Assembly (NCBI GenBank): GCA_034440615.1 | Contig: JAOTOM010004570.1 | Coordinates: 62,001 to 126,000, forward strand | Direction: 5' to 3' | Length of the DNA stretch: 64,000 nucleotides | Source of the DNA: Ashinkailepas kermadecensis | Lineage: Eukaryota > Arthropoda > Thecostraca > Neolepadidae | In this document: in pieces, positions 1 through 8,684 of the stretch | How positions within the stretch are numbered: the first letter of the stretch is position 1 | Layout of the letters: every line of letters begins with the position of its first letter | Notes under the pieces: generated by a model | What the model was told of the DNA's origin: nothing | The model's input: the letters and a program-made list of their open reading frames with translations, nothing else | The model's database searches: none | Translations under genes and position numbers: made by a program

Positions 1-421
1 TGCAGCCGTCGTGCCGCCGTTGTGCCGCCGTCGTGCCGCCGTTGTGCCGCTGTTGTGTTGCCGTTGTGCCGCCGTTGTGCCGCCGTTGTGCCGCCGTTGT
101 GCCGCCGTCGTGCCGCCGTTGTGCCGCCGTTGTGCTGCCGTTGTGCCGCCGTTGTGCCGCCGTCGTGCCGCCGTTGTGCCGCCGTTGTGCTGCCGTTGTG
201 CCGCCGTCGTGCCGCCGTTGTGCCGGCGTTGTGCTGCCGTTGTGCCGCCGTTGTGCCGCCGTCGTGCCGCCGTTGTGCCGCCGTTGTGCCGCCGTCGTGC
301 CGCCGTTGTGCCGCCGTTGTGCCGCCGTCGTGCCGCCGTTGTGCCGCCGTCGTACCGTCGTCGTGCCGCCGTCGTGCCGCCGTTGTGCCGCCGTTGTGCC
401 GCCGTTGTGCCGCCGGTGCTG
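1..421. repeat. 11-bp minisatellite (TGCCGCCGTYG)n
   Basis: About 38 near-identical copies of an 11-bp unit run from the window edge, so the array is truncated on the left. The main variation is T/C at one position and occasional CTG for CCG. Because 11 is not a multiple of 3, all three plus-strand frames stay open and encode the same Cys/Arg/Ala/Val/Pro-rich 11-residue repeat. The long overlapping ORFs here follow from the period and are not evidence of a gene. Confidence 0.95.
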
Positions 422-619
422 GTCTGTCGATGTTCCCGAGCCACACGGGGCACACTGGCGCAGTTGCCGACATGCAGATCATTCTGCACATCGCTGGCGA
501 GGAAATTTTCGTTTCGATTGGACTACTTGCGATGTAGCCAACCGACAGGGTAGTTGGACGGCTGGAAAGTGACCCGCGTTATCGGATGTGCGTTCGCTTC
601 CGGATCCGCTACGAGGTCT

Positions 620-735
620 TTTTGCCAGGGAGTCCAGGATTTGTTTCGGGGAGGGGCACGTGTCCGGAGGGGCGCCGGGCGGCTTTGCGTTCCGAAGTGA
701 TCCTCCGGCTGAAAATTCGAGGAGGGAGGATGCAC
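620..735 (+). repeat. Fragment of a dispersed noncoding repeat family
   Basis: The segment has a 'gtccaggatttg' start, a G-rich middle and an end reading 'ggctgaaaattcgagg'. The same end motif recurs near 20145 (twice in 20030-20160) and near 27705, each after G-rich sequence. This indicates copies of one dispersed element. No coding capacity is seen, and the outer limits are uncertain. Confidence 0.45.
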
Positions 736-739
736 TGTA

Positions 740-2040
740 AACCAAATCTACCACCCATGGCTTAACAAACCATGCACACGCTAGTGGCATGGCATGCATC
801 AAGTTACTTTGCAATGCTAAGGTTCGTTTAATGATGACAGACGTGTTGTGAATGAGCACTACACGGCCTGCACAAGTACACTGGCATAGTTAATTAATTA
901 TATCCGAAGCCATGCCACGTAAATGAGCAAGGCATACATTCATCTAAACAACAAATTCTTTCCAAGTGGGTTAGCCAGCACCTACATTGTGCTGGTAAGG
1001 TCACATGCCAAATGACTAGGGTGGTCCTTGCAAGGATTAATGCACCAGTGCGGAACAAGCTTCTTACTTGAGTGATCAGTTCAGCTTTTAAGATCTCACA
1101 TGCTGGACGCATGTAAGAAACCACCGAGTGATCCATTGACAAGCTACAAACCACACATTCGTTTTCGACTCGTTTCGAAAATAGCGCCATGAACTTCTCA
1201 GCCCGCCATCCTTGATTCAATTTCAGAGTGATGTGGAAGGGACTGCCAGTGCGAACCACAATGGTAAGCAGGGGTGTTGTTTTATATGTTTTTGGGGTTG
1301 CAAGTGCCGCTCGATGTTGGCTTTGTCCCTCCCCAGATAATTTCACTTTTAACATGGGACCCTAAGGAGTGTGCCCCCCCCCCCCTAATCCATTTGTATT
1401 TCCTGCCCATTGCCTTCATGTATTTTGCCTCTCCAATAATTTTCAGAATCAACACCCGTGATATTATTGCATTTTTAACTGCAAGTGATGAATGTTGGTG
1501 GAGCACTACATGAGATATATTCAGCATCATGAAGTAAGTGATACAGAATTAGCACGATTCCCCAAAATTTGAAAATTTGGATGGAAGATGACACCAAGAG
1601 GAAATTAATGTCTGCCCATCATACTTGAAGCTCAATTATGCACTCTCATCTTTTTATATGCACAATCAATTTGTGTTCCTTTCTTAGGGACAAAATAAAA
1701 TGCATGTGCTTGGCAAATGTGCATCCTACTGAATTTTACCCAGTCTGGAGTCCCAACATCCTTCTATTCAATGTCATGGCTTTATGTCCCATATGGATTT
1801 TTTTGGTCGGTTTTATGCCACACTCCAGCATAAGTATAATTTTGGAACACTGAAGCAAAGCCTCACCTGCCATGTTCCTCCACAGTAAGATATTTGGTAT
1901 TATTATGCTTTAATGTATTCACGAGACAAGTTTTACATATTTTTCTTTCATAATGCAAAGAAAAGGGCTAGGCTTGGTTAGTGTAGGTAAGGTTAGTAAG
2001 TTTTTTATCTAAAATCCCAAAAGACATAAGGGTACAAGTA
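740..2040. other. No recognisable gene
   Basis: AT-rich sequence with only short ORFs of no recognisable family. It contains a short poly-C run near 1375-1386 and no clear repeats. Confidence 0.5.
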
Positions 2041-2068
2041 CATACCCTCTCCCGGGGGAGAGGGTATG
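2041..2068. repeat. Perfect 13-bp inverted repeat
   Basis: CATACCCTCTCCC and its exact reverse complement are separated by two G residues. It lies at the left edge of the ~500-bp tandem repeat and could form a hairpin or cruciform. Confidence 0.85.
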
Positions 2069-2982
2069 TGAAGAGGGGGTATCCGAATACCTGAGACATC
2101 ATTCAATGAACGGCTCTGTCGCTTCCCTGGAATGGCCGAACCAGTAATTGTACGGTGTTTACAGAGTGTAAAAATTTACAAGCTATCCATATTTAAACAG
2201 CTTCTTTTAATGGAAATCCTGTAACCGCTCACCAAAAGCAAATTTAAACAGACAATTATTTCGTAGTGGTGTTGTGTATTCCGAACACGAAAATGTGGGC
2301 GTTCTGGATTACAAACACTAAGCGTGCTGTTTTCCGAACACTTTAATGAATGTTGTATATCTCCCACATAAATGTTGTATTTCATGACGAAAGCTCATTT
2401 TTATGTTTGTGGCAACTTTTCTGACCACAAGCCTTGGTACATATATTATTGAACGGCTGTGTATGAGCTGCAGGTGTTCACAGCTCTATAAGTAGGTCAC
2501 ATCGGACTTAAGGTATGTTTGGTGTTTTACTGCATCCAAGACATGGGGGGTATCCGGGGGTCTGTGAAGAGGGGGTATCCGAACACATAAGACTTCATTC
2601 GATGCATGGTTGTACCGCTTTCCCAGAATGGGGGGACTAGTGATTGTAGGGTGTCTACAGAATGCAAAAATTAACAAGCTATCCATATTCAAACAGTTTC
2701 TTGGAATGGAAATCCTGTAACCGCTCACAAAGAGCAACTTTAAAACACAGTTATTTCGTAGTGGTGTGTTGTATTCCGAAAACGAAAATGTGGGGGTGCT
2801 GGATTACGAACACTAAGTGTGCTGTTTCCCGAACACTTTAATGAATGTTGTATATCCCCCACAGAAATGTTTTGTTTCATGACGAAGGCTCATTTTTAGG
2901 TCTGTGGCAACTTTTCTGATCACATTGTGCCTTGGCACATTTATTATTGAACGACTGTGTATGATATGCAGATGTTCACAGA
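2062..2982. repeat. ~500-bp tandem repeat, two units left of the retroelement
   Basis: Two adjacent units (about 2062-2478 and 2479-2982) share long blocks, for example 'caagctatccatatt', 'ggaaatcctgtaaccgctca' and 'ttatttcgtagtggtg'. A third unit resumes at 13236 on the other side of the LTR element, so the element landed inside this array. No ORF is conserved between units, which fits a satellite-like or decayed noncoding repeat. Confidence 0.85.
2979..2982. repeat. Left target-site duplication CAGA
   Basis: CAGA directly precedes the TGTAGGG terminus of the left LTR and is repeated at 13236-13239. Removing the element and one CAGA restores a sequence matching the intact repeat unit at about 2475-2490 with one mismatch. 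A 4-bp duplication fits Ty3/gypsy-type integration. Confidence 0.85.
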
Positions 2983-3513
2983 TGTAGGGAAGTTCCTGTT
3001 TCGGCTTAAGTGATAGTCTAATGAACATCGCGTTTCGATAACCCCGGTTGTGAAATCACCACTTTCCTTTTAGCTGCCTGTATTTGCACTGCAGCACTCG
3101 TACTAACACACGAGACAGTCAGACGGAGTACAGAACTTTCTTCTATGAAGGAAAGCCGTCATATTGCCTTTTCTATGAATTTAGAGGCCGAATTTAGGTG
3201 GGAAGTTAGCGCGCGCCGGAGCGTTCAACACACACCCGCGCGGTCCGAGAGTCTAGCTGTGACTGACGGCCGGTCGCGCGGCCGCTGGCGACGCCTGAGA
3301 CCCTCGATCGTTCATTGGTTGAAAATGGTTAAGACGCCCATTTTACGTCACCTCCGGTTCGAGAAGGTTCTAGAACCTTCTAGACGGGGGGAGTTGGCTT
3401 GCAGCTAGTGATGTTACATTTACGTATACTTTTACAATCGGCAGGCTTACGGGATTATTTCAATTACAGTTACGGGACAGCCAAACGTGTAATTTTATAT
3501 GAACTCTGTTACA
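2983..3513 (-). repeat. 3' LTR
   Basis: This 531-bp copy matches 12704-13235 end to end. It carries five of the six heat-shock pentamers found in the other LTR; the sixth reads GAC rather than GAA. In element orientation a TATAAAA sequence lies within about 20 bp of the LTR start, at about 3492-3500. Confidence 0.93.
3358..3380. promoter_or_regulatory. Heat-shock element in the 3' LTR (five units)
   Basis: Alternating TTC and GAA triplets occur at exact 5-bp spacing: TTC 3358, GAA 3363, TTC 3368, GAA 3373, TTC 3378. The next triplet at 3383 is GAC, so this copy has lost one unit compared with the 5' LTR. The arrangement matches the HSF trimer-binding consensus. Confidence 0.7.
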
Positions 3514-3955
3514 TCACAACTGAGGTCCGAAAGGATCGGATCAATCCACAGATTAATCCTGATCTTCCACTCAGACAAATCACGGCCTTCTACAATCACA
3601 TACGAATCAACAAACACTTACGATACGACAACAATTTAATACAAGTTCAGATTACACACAGTTCTACGTAATTAGTCTAGGAGGTTTTAAGGGTTATCCA
3701 CTCCCGGATCCATGTTAATAAACTAACCAATGTTCCTAATATACTAAACACAAATACAATTTTTCGCAAGCATTTTTGGCGATCACTGTCGTGCACGCAC
3801 TGTCGAAAGTTCAGTCCGGTTCGGGAAGGGCGGTAGCTGAGCATGGACGACCTGGCCATGCTGCAGACCGGATGCCGCCCGGGGTGCGACCTTCGACGGC
3901 CACACTCACTGGTCGGCCATGCGATATTTCACCGCATGTCACTATCACTCGTCGC
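3514..3955 (-). other. 3' untranslated part of the retroelement
   Basis: This lies between the chromodomain ORF and the 3' LTR. The part beside the LTR is AT-rich and has no purine-rich tract where plus-strand priming is expected. A 60-codon minus-strand ORF (3677-3859) contains one hydrophobic segment, but it resembles nothing I know and may be chance. Confidence 0.6.
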
Positions 3956-4648
3956 CTACTCACTACGCCGGTTGCGACGCAATTCGTAATGCCGCCACAT
4001 CACGCGGCGGAGGGTTGTGGCGCGGCTCTCCCTCGGAACCGTCAAGGACGGCGCGCTGGCAGCCCGACGGCCCTCGCCATCGAGGACACTGTCAGCGACG
4101 GCGTCGGCGACAGCGGCGCCCGTTGGCTCCGAGCCAACGGACCAACTGTCGGACGGGTCGGGCGATACGGCCGGCTGAGGGCTTGTGTTGCCGGTGCGGG
4201 GTGAGGCGGTTGCCGACCAGCCCGCCTCGCAGGGGCCGGATGAGACGGCTGCCCTACAGAGGCTTCCCAGGTGGTGCAGCAGCGAGTGGCCGCAGGTTTG
4301 GCACCACTCCTCGTGGTGTTGATAAGTGGTCGGCTTCTCTGCACGCGGTCCAGGGCGCCCTTGCGGCCCGTAGCGATCGATGGGGAGTGCGTCCCCTGCG
4401 ATCGCCAGTCGTCGTAGCAGGTCGTCCGGCATGTAGATGCCGTGTTCCCAGGTTCGCTCCTCTGACGAGAAGCCTTCCCATTCCACCAGGTACTCAACGC
4501 CCTCGCGGCTCCACCTGGCCGCAAGGACGCGAGATATCTCGTGGCTCATGTTGGCAGCTGTAGTCGGCGGTAGTCGGCGGGAGGCGGCGTGCGGCGGCGG
4601 CGTGTCCGATCGACGGTCCTGCGGCAACTTGCGTGACGGACTCGTCAC
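3956..4648 (-). CDS. Chromodomain protein ORF inside the retroelement, downstream of env
   Basis: An open 230-codon frame in the same orientation as the element, starting 122 bp after the env stop. Residues about 36-83 read as a chromodomain: ISRVLAAR, then VEYLVEWEGF, then ERTWE, then an acidic-to-helical end PDDLLRRL. Chromodomains bind methylated histone tails. Two aromatic cage positions are kept (W57, F60), but the first one, usually Tyr, appears to be His or Ile, so methyl-lysine binding is uncertain. The remaining ~145 residues are Ser/Pro/Ala-rich with one Cys/His cluster (EEWCQTCGHSLLHH). An internal Met at residue 34 is an alternative start just before the domain. The DNA is visibly more GC-rich than gag, pol or env, which suggests a separate origin: a host gene or the integrase tail of a chromovirus. 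GC-rich DNA also keeps other frames open, but only this frame shows a domain. It remains open although gag, pol and env are broken. Confidence 0.72.
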   Translation of the reverse strand: MTSPSRKLPQDRRSDTPPPHAASRRLPPTTAANMSHEISRVLAARWSREGVEYLVEWEGFSSEERTWEHGIYMPDDLLRRLAIAGDALPIDRYGPQGRPGPRAEKPTTYQHHEEWCQTCGHSLLHHLGSLCRAAVSSGPCEAGWSATASPRTGNTSPQPAVSPDPSDSWSVGSEPTGAAVADAVADSVLDGEGRRAASAPSLTVPRESRATTLRRVMWRHYELRRNRRSE

Positions 4649-4770
4649 GCCCGATTGTCAGGTCATGTTGATGTTGGCCCAGGGCCAGGACGGATGACGA
4701 TGATGTCTTCACCGAGCGGGAGGGGTTGAAGGGTTGAAGGTTGTGGTGTGGGATTGACGGGAACAGAACT

Positions 4771-5691
4771 CTATTTGCGGCGCATCAGACAATGCATGAT
4801 AACACCTGTTGCGGCTACGAACATCAGTACCACTGGGATGATCAAGGCCGAATATTCTAACACTGTATTATAGCGGAGGTCACGTGTTGTCTGCAGTCGA
4901 TAACTGAGGCGGGAGATTGGGATGTCGAGGTCAGGTAACATCGACAGGGCTGCCGTCTCGGAGTTGCTGTCAAGGCTAGGTAGCTGGGTTCGGATTGTCT
5001 GCTCGGTCAGCTCGACTAACTGGTCAAGCTGTGAACGCAAGAAGTTCACATGGTTGATATCCAGAAGGGATGATTTTGAGCTGGCCGTGGGGATTCGAAA
5101 ATACTTGGAAAGGATTGAGCATTCATTTCCCAGGTGCACCAACTGTGCAGGGGTGGTTGTGGTGAATTCTGAAGCGCCGTTGGCACAAACCACTTGAATG
5201 TTCACCGTTGATCCTGAAGTGATCAGCCAAAGGTTTCGTTCGACTTCCAATGCTGTCGGGGTACTTTTGAAGGACACGAGTGCCTTGCACTGTGTGCTAA
5301 TTTCGTCGATCTCACGCAGATACAGTGATTTCACACAGGACGCGGTCGTCGCTGTTAATTTTTCGGCCCGGTGGAAATGACAGAATGATAACTTTTGTTG
5401 CAAGCATACGCGGATATCTTCAGATATCTCCATGAAGCGGGTGTTGTCCTGGCTGATGGCGAAGAACTTTACGTTTCCTGTTTCAAATTTCGTTTCCAAA
5501 GACGTGTTTCGGTCGGGCAGTTTCGTGTTGAAGATTTCAAACACATTGAAGCGGTCTGGAATGTTGACGATGGGGATGGGCAGCGTCATGTAGGATTTGG
5601 AGTTCACGACGGTCAATGAGGTCAATGATCCGGTAATACTCCTCGAGTTCGTCGGTCCGGTAGGGCAAAGCTTTACCGTTCGGTAGGGCAT
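4771..5691 (-). pseudogene. env: Env, C-terminal part with transmembrane anchor (frame 3 of 3)
   Basis: The C-terminal piece of the retroelement envelope glycoprotein, in a different frame from the preceding piece. From about residue 60 it shows a Cys-containing ectodomain (CVKSLYL, ISTQCKAL, VVCANGASEF, GNECSIL). It ends in one hydrophobic segment of about 20 residues (ALIIPVVLMFVAATGVIMH) and a short basic tail, as expected for a type I membrane fusion protein. The first ~45 residues overlap the previous piece in another frame and are not env-like, so the true join lies near 5560-5600. The frameshift makes the gene non-functional as read. Confidence 0.8.
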
Positions 5692-6118
5692 TGCTGATGA
5701 TCGAAAGTACTTTGAGTAGTTGAGCCGGTTTTACCAGTGATTGGGACAGGATACCATGTGTCAAAAGGTTGAGTTGAATCTGCAATTCCGAAAGTTGATT
5801 GCTAGCTTGCTGAATGATGGCTCTAGCGTTTTCAGTCACCTTGGTGATTTGGGTTTGAAGTGAAATGTAGATTTCAAGGTATTGCAGTTTGGTACGTTCC
5901 ATAATTGAGACCTGGTGGGTCAGATTGTTCACCAAACGACTGATCTGGTTGATCGCCTCGCGATTCATTTGTACTTCCGCGTTGGTATGGTTCATGATCG
6001 ATACATTTTCTCCGAGGATGTGAACTATGTTGTCTTTATCGTGTTCCAAAGTATCAAGTCGGCTGAGGACAGCTTCAAGATCGGCGTCGGTAGCTGTACC
6101 GAAGAAAGGACAAGGCAT
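5537..6118 (-). pseudogene. env: Env, central ectodomain (frame 2 of 3)
   Basis: The middle of the envelope protein. It begins just after the fusion-peptide region with FFGTATDADLEAVLSRLDTL, a pattern typical of the F-like envelopes of errantiviruses and other arthropod LTR elements. A long heptad-rich helical stretch follows (about residues 20-150), consistent with the fusion coiled coil. N-x-S/T sites occur in the first 80 residues. It is out of frame with both neighbours: the upstream break is near 6090-6118 and the downstream one near 5560-5600. Confidence 0.8.
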
Positions 6119-6485
6119 TTCCTACGAAGGGCAGGACGGATCGCTTCTGTCTATGACGGTTCGGATTGATTGAGTTGGCTGCCCGGACCGTATTTTCTAA
6201 ATTTGTCCTAAGTGTTTTCAAGCTATCGGTCAGCTGGGATTTCACGTTGTCGGAGTACGGAAATTGCGGATGGTCAGTGAGGTATAATCCTATACGTTTT
6301 TCGAACACATGTAGCGTGTGGTTCAGGTCGCTCAGCGTTGTAGGCACATCATACACACGAAGAGGCATGTGCACTTTCCAGATCTCATGGCTTGAGTACA
6401 GTACACCACGAGGCAAGAACATAGTTTCGTAGGTAGTTTTGAGTATAAGGAATAATAGGATGGGAATGATTTCGACCACCGACAT
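6075..6485 (-). pseudogene. env: Env, signal peptide and furin site (frame 1 of 3)
   Basis: The N-terminal 115 or so residues of env. Residues 1-16 are hydrophobic (VVEIIPILLFLIL), consistent with a signal peptide. A basic cleavage motif RQKR lies at residues 112-115, followed by a hydrophobic SVLPFVGNALSFL resembling a fusion peptide. The reading frame then leaves the family pattern near 6095. The ATG at 6483-6485 is preceded by TTTTACAG, a good splice acceptor one base upstream, as expected for env expressed from a spliced subgenomic RNA. Confidence 0.82.
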
Positions 6486-6500
6486 TCTGTAAAATCAAAG
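6486..6500 (-). promoter_or_regulatory. Splice acceptor for env
   Basis: On the minus strand TTTGATTTTACAG ends at 6487, leaving a single A before the env ATG. Together with the GTAAGT donor at 12560-12555 this would remove gag-pol and place env directly behind the leader, as in errantiviruses. Confidence 0.6.
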
Positions 6501-6918
6501 ACCTCTGTCACACTAGACATCAGGATAGGTGACGTCACAACGTCACATCAACATCATTACGCCCATATGGGGTTCCATCACAAGGTGCTGTACGCACCAC
6601 GTCCATCACATCGGCAATCAGGCCGGTAGGTGGCGTTACTCAGTCACCGTTTGTGGCGCCACTGCGTCAACAATACAGTTACATGTTCACATGAAGCGAC
6701 TCACTGGTACACTTCGTAGCCGTTACGTAAGCAGCGATTGAAACATCATCATTTGTAATTTTAACTGCTTTATCATTGAATCATTTTGCATCTCCACAAA
6801 GCTTGCAAAGGCGTTAGCTTTATTAGGCGTGACGTCGACTCGGTCGACATCAGCTTCGTAATCAGTGGAAGTAGCGGAGTCATCATGAATTTGAAGTTTG
6901 CATGGAGGGCGATCCTGG

Positions 6919-7797
6919 TCAGATGATTCCACCAAAAGTCGTTTTTTCAGGGACTGGCCTCACTGGGCCTTCAGTCGAGTCCTGCACGCGTTTTGCTAAT
7001 TCTGAAAGCGGGATTTCATCTTCCGATTCGTTGATTGGAGGTTTTGAACTTTTTGCTAATTGCGATTGTGATTTTTCAGGGTCTGAATCACTGGACACGG
7101 GTAAGGGTCGTTTTAAGCGCTCTGCTAATTCTGAAAGGGGTAAATTGTCTTCTGAATCGCTCGAAGAGGGAAGTGGTCTTTTGTTTCGTTCCGCTGGTTC
7201 CGAAAATGGGGCGTCGTCGTCTGACTCACTAGTCGACGGCAACGGCCTTTTGTTTTTCTGAACTGGTTCAGACAGAGGAATGTCTGTCTCAGTATCACTC
7301 GATACCGGTGGGGGCGCAGCTACATCTGCTGACGGGGTGAGAGGTGATCTCTCTGGCAGGTCAGACTCGACCGGCGGTGGTTGCACCAAGCCAGGCACGG
7401 GCTCTGTCAACTCAGCGGTTTCATCATCCTTTGTTCTCTGTGGGCTGCATACGTCCATGGGCCAATCCTCACAGGGACTGTAGTCAGGGCCGGCCTCGGC
7501 CCGTTTGGCTGACCTAAAAGGCTGCACTCGTTCAGGGACAGCACCATCTACCTTTGAAGTTTTCTCTAAATACTTCTGGTTCACCGGTTCGTCTTGGTCC
7601 TTGGTGGTTTCCCATGCTGTGTTCGGGTCGGCTAGCCGTAGTTTCTGGGCATGCACCAACCGGGTCTTATCGGAGCTCTGATTTCGAATCACATAATTAA
7701 CTGGGCTCGTCTGCTTGACAATCCGAAAGTACGGTTTCCACGGCAACGATAATTTTGACGAATTGACAGGTTGTACCGTTGTGTCATAATAATACAC
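6919..7797 (-). pseudogene. pol: Integrase C-terminus: GPY-like domain plus acidic repeated tail
   Basis: The end of the pol polyprotein. Residues 13-58 (LSLPWKPYFRIVKQ ... RLVHAQKLRLADP) match the GPY/F module that follows the integrase core of Ty3/gypsy elements. After a Pro/Glu-rich linker, residues about 170-275 carry four or five imperfect ~28-residue repeats built on SDSED..PLSELAER.KRPLP. The alternation of acidic-serine and KRPLP blocks is unusual and could be an interaction or targeting tail. The piece is separated from the catalytic core by an in-frame TGA just upstream (about 7801-7803), a frameshift near 7920 and a TAA at about 7935. The frame ends at 6919; an overlapping frame continues to 6723 and may hold the original C-terminus. 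Confidence 0.78.
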
Positions 7798-7934
7798 GGG
7801 GTCTCACATTTTGAAATTTCGCGGCTTGGCTTTGCGGTCTGCGTACTCCCGGTTCCGTTCATGGCTCTCCACAATGTGTGTCTTTACATGGCTGTACGCT
7901 TCATGTAAATTAGACAGCATTTTGGGACATAGTC

Positions 7935-8684
7935 TTATCGGTAATACTTCATTTTAGGCTGGAGCAAATTGTCCAGGGGGAGAACAGGGTCTCTGCCGTA
8001 CAGTGTGAAGAACGGCGAGATGGTTCCAGAGCTTCCAATGTTAGCGGTCCGATAGGCGGCAAGAGTGGCGGCAATCTTTGTGTCCCAATCATCTTGATTT
8101 TTGTTGATTGTTTTTGCCAAAATGTCGTTTTGGCACCTATGGTACCTTTCGCAGCGTCCGTTACTTTGCGGCCGATATGCACTGGTGGTGATATGGCGAA
8201 TATTCAAACAGGTTTCCAGCTCGTCTACAACGGCATTTCTAAATTCTGTTCCTAAGTCCGAAAGTATCACGCGTGGACATGAGTGGCGTGGGATGATTTC
8301 TTCCATAAGGATTTTCGCGACAGTATGGGCATCCTTTCGCTTAGTGCAAAAACTTTCCGGCCAAGAAGAAAACAAGTCGATTATCATGATGACGTAACGG
8401 TTACCTTGTTGCGTTTCTGGGTATGGTCCACACGTGTCAATCGCAATAATTTCAAAGGGATAGTGAGGTACTGGCATCTCCTGCATCGGAGCTGGGGCTG
8501 CTTTGGCTTTGCGTCCTGTGCAAGGCACGCAAGCTTTGAGGTAGGCCACTGTGTCTCTCCACATTCCGTTCCAATAATATCTGAATTTAGGCTTTTGTAT
8601 GTTTTGGTGAGTCCCATGTGTCCTGCAAAGAAACCTTCGTGCATCTCCTTCAATACTTCCTGTCTCAGGGATTTTGGCACGCAT
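7935..8684 (-). pseudogene. pol: Integrase catalytic core
   Basis: Homology begins near residue 32 (nucleotide ~8591). C52 and C55 (ACVPC) are the second half of the HHCC zinc finger, whose two histidines are encoded in the preceding frame. The catalytic triad is intact: D83 in AIDTCGPY, D143 in LSDLGTEF and E179 in SNGRCERYH, with 35 residues between the last two. The core catalyses strand transfer of the element's cDNA into chromosomal DNA. It ends at a stop at 7935 right after a typical LDNLLQP motif, so the GPY module is cut off. The frame break in the zinc finger and the stop make it inactive as it stands. Confidence 0.88.

Noticed and set aside
3919..4563. 214-codon plus-strand ORF opposite the chromodomain ORF, and a 160-codon minus-strand ORF in another frame
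   Set aside because: GC-rich DNA has few stops. Only the 3956-4648 minus frame shows a recognisable domain and fits the element's orientation.
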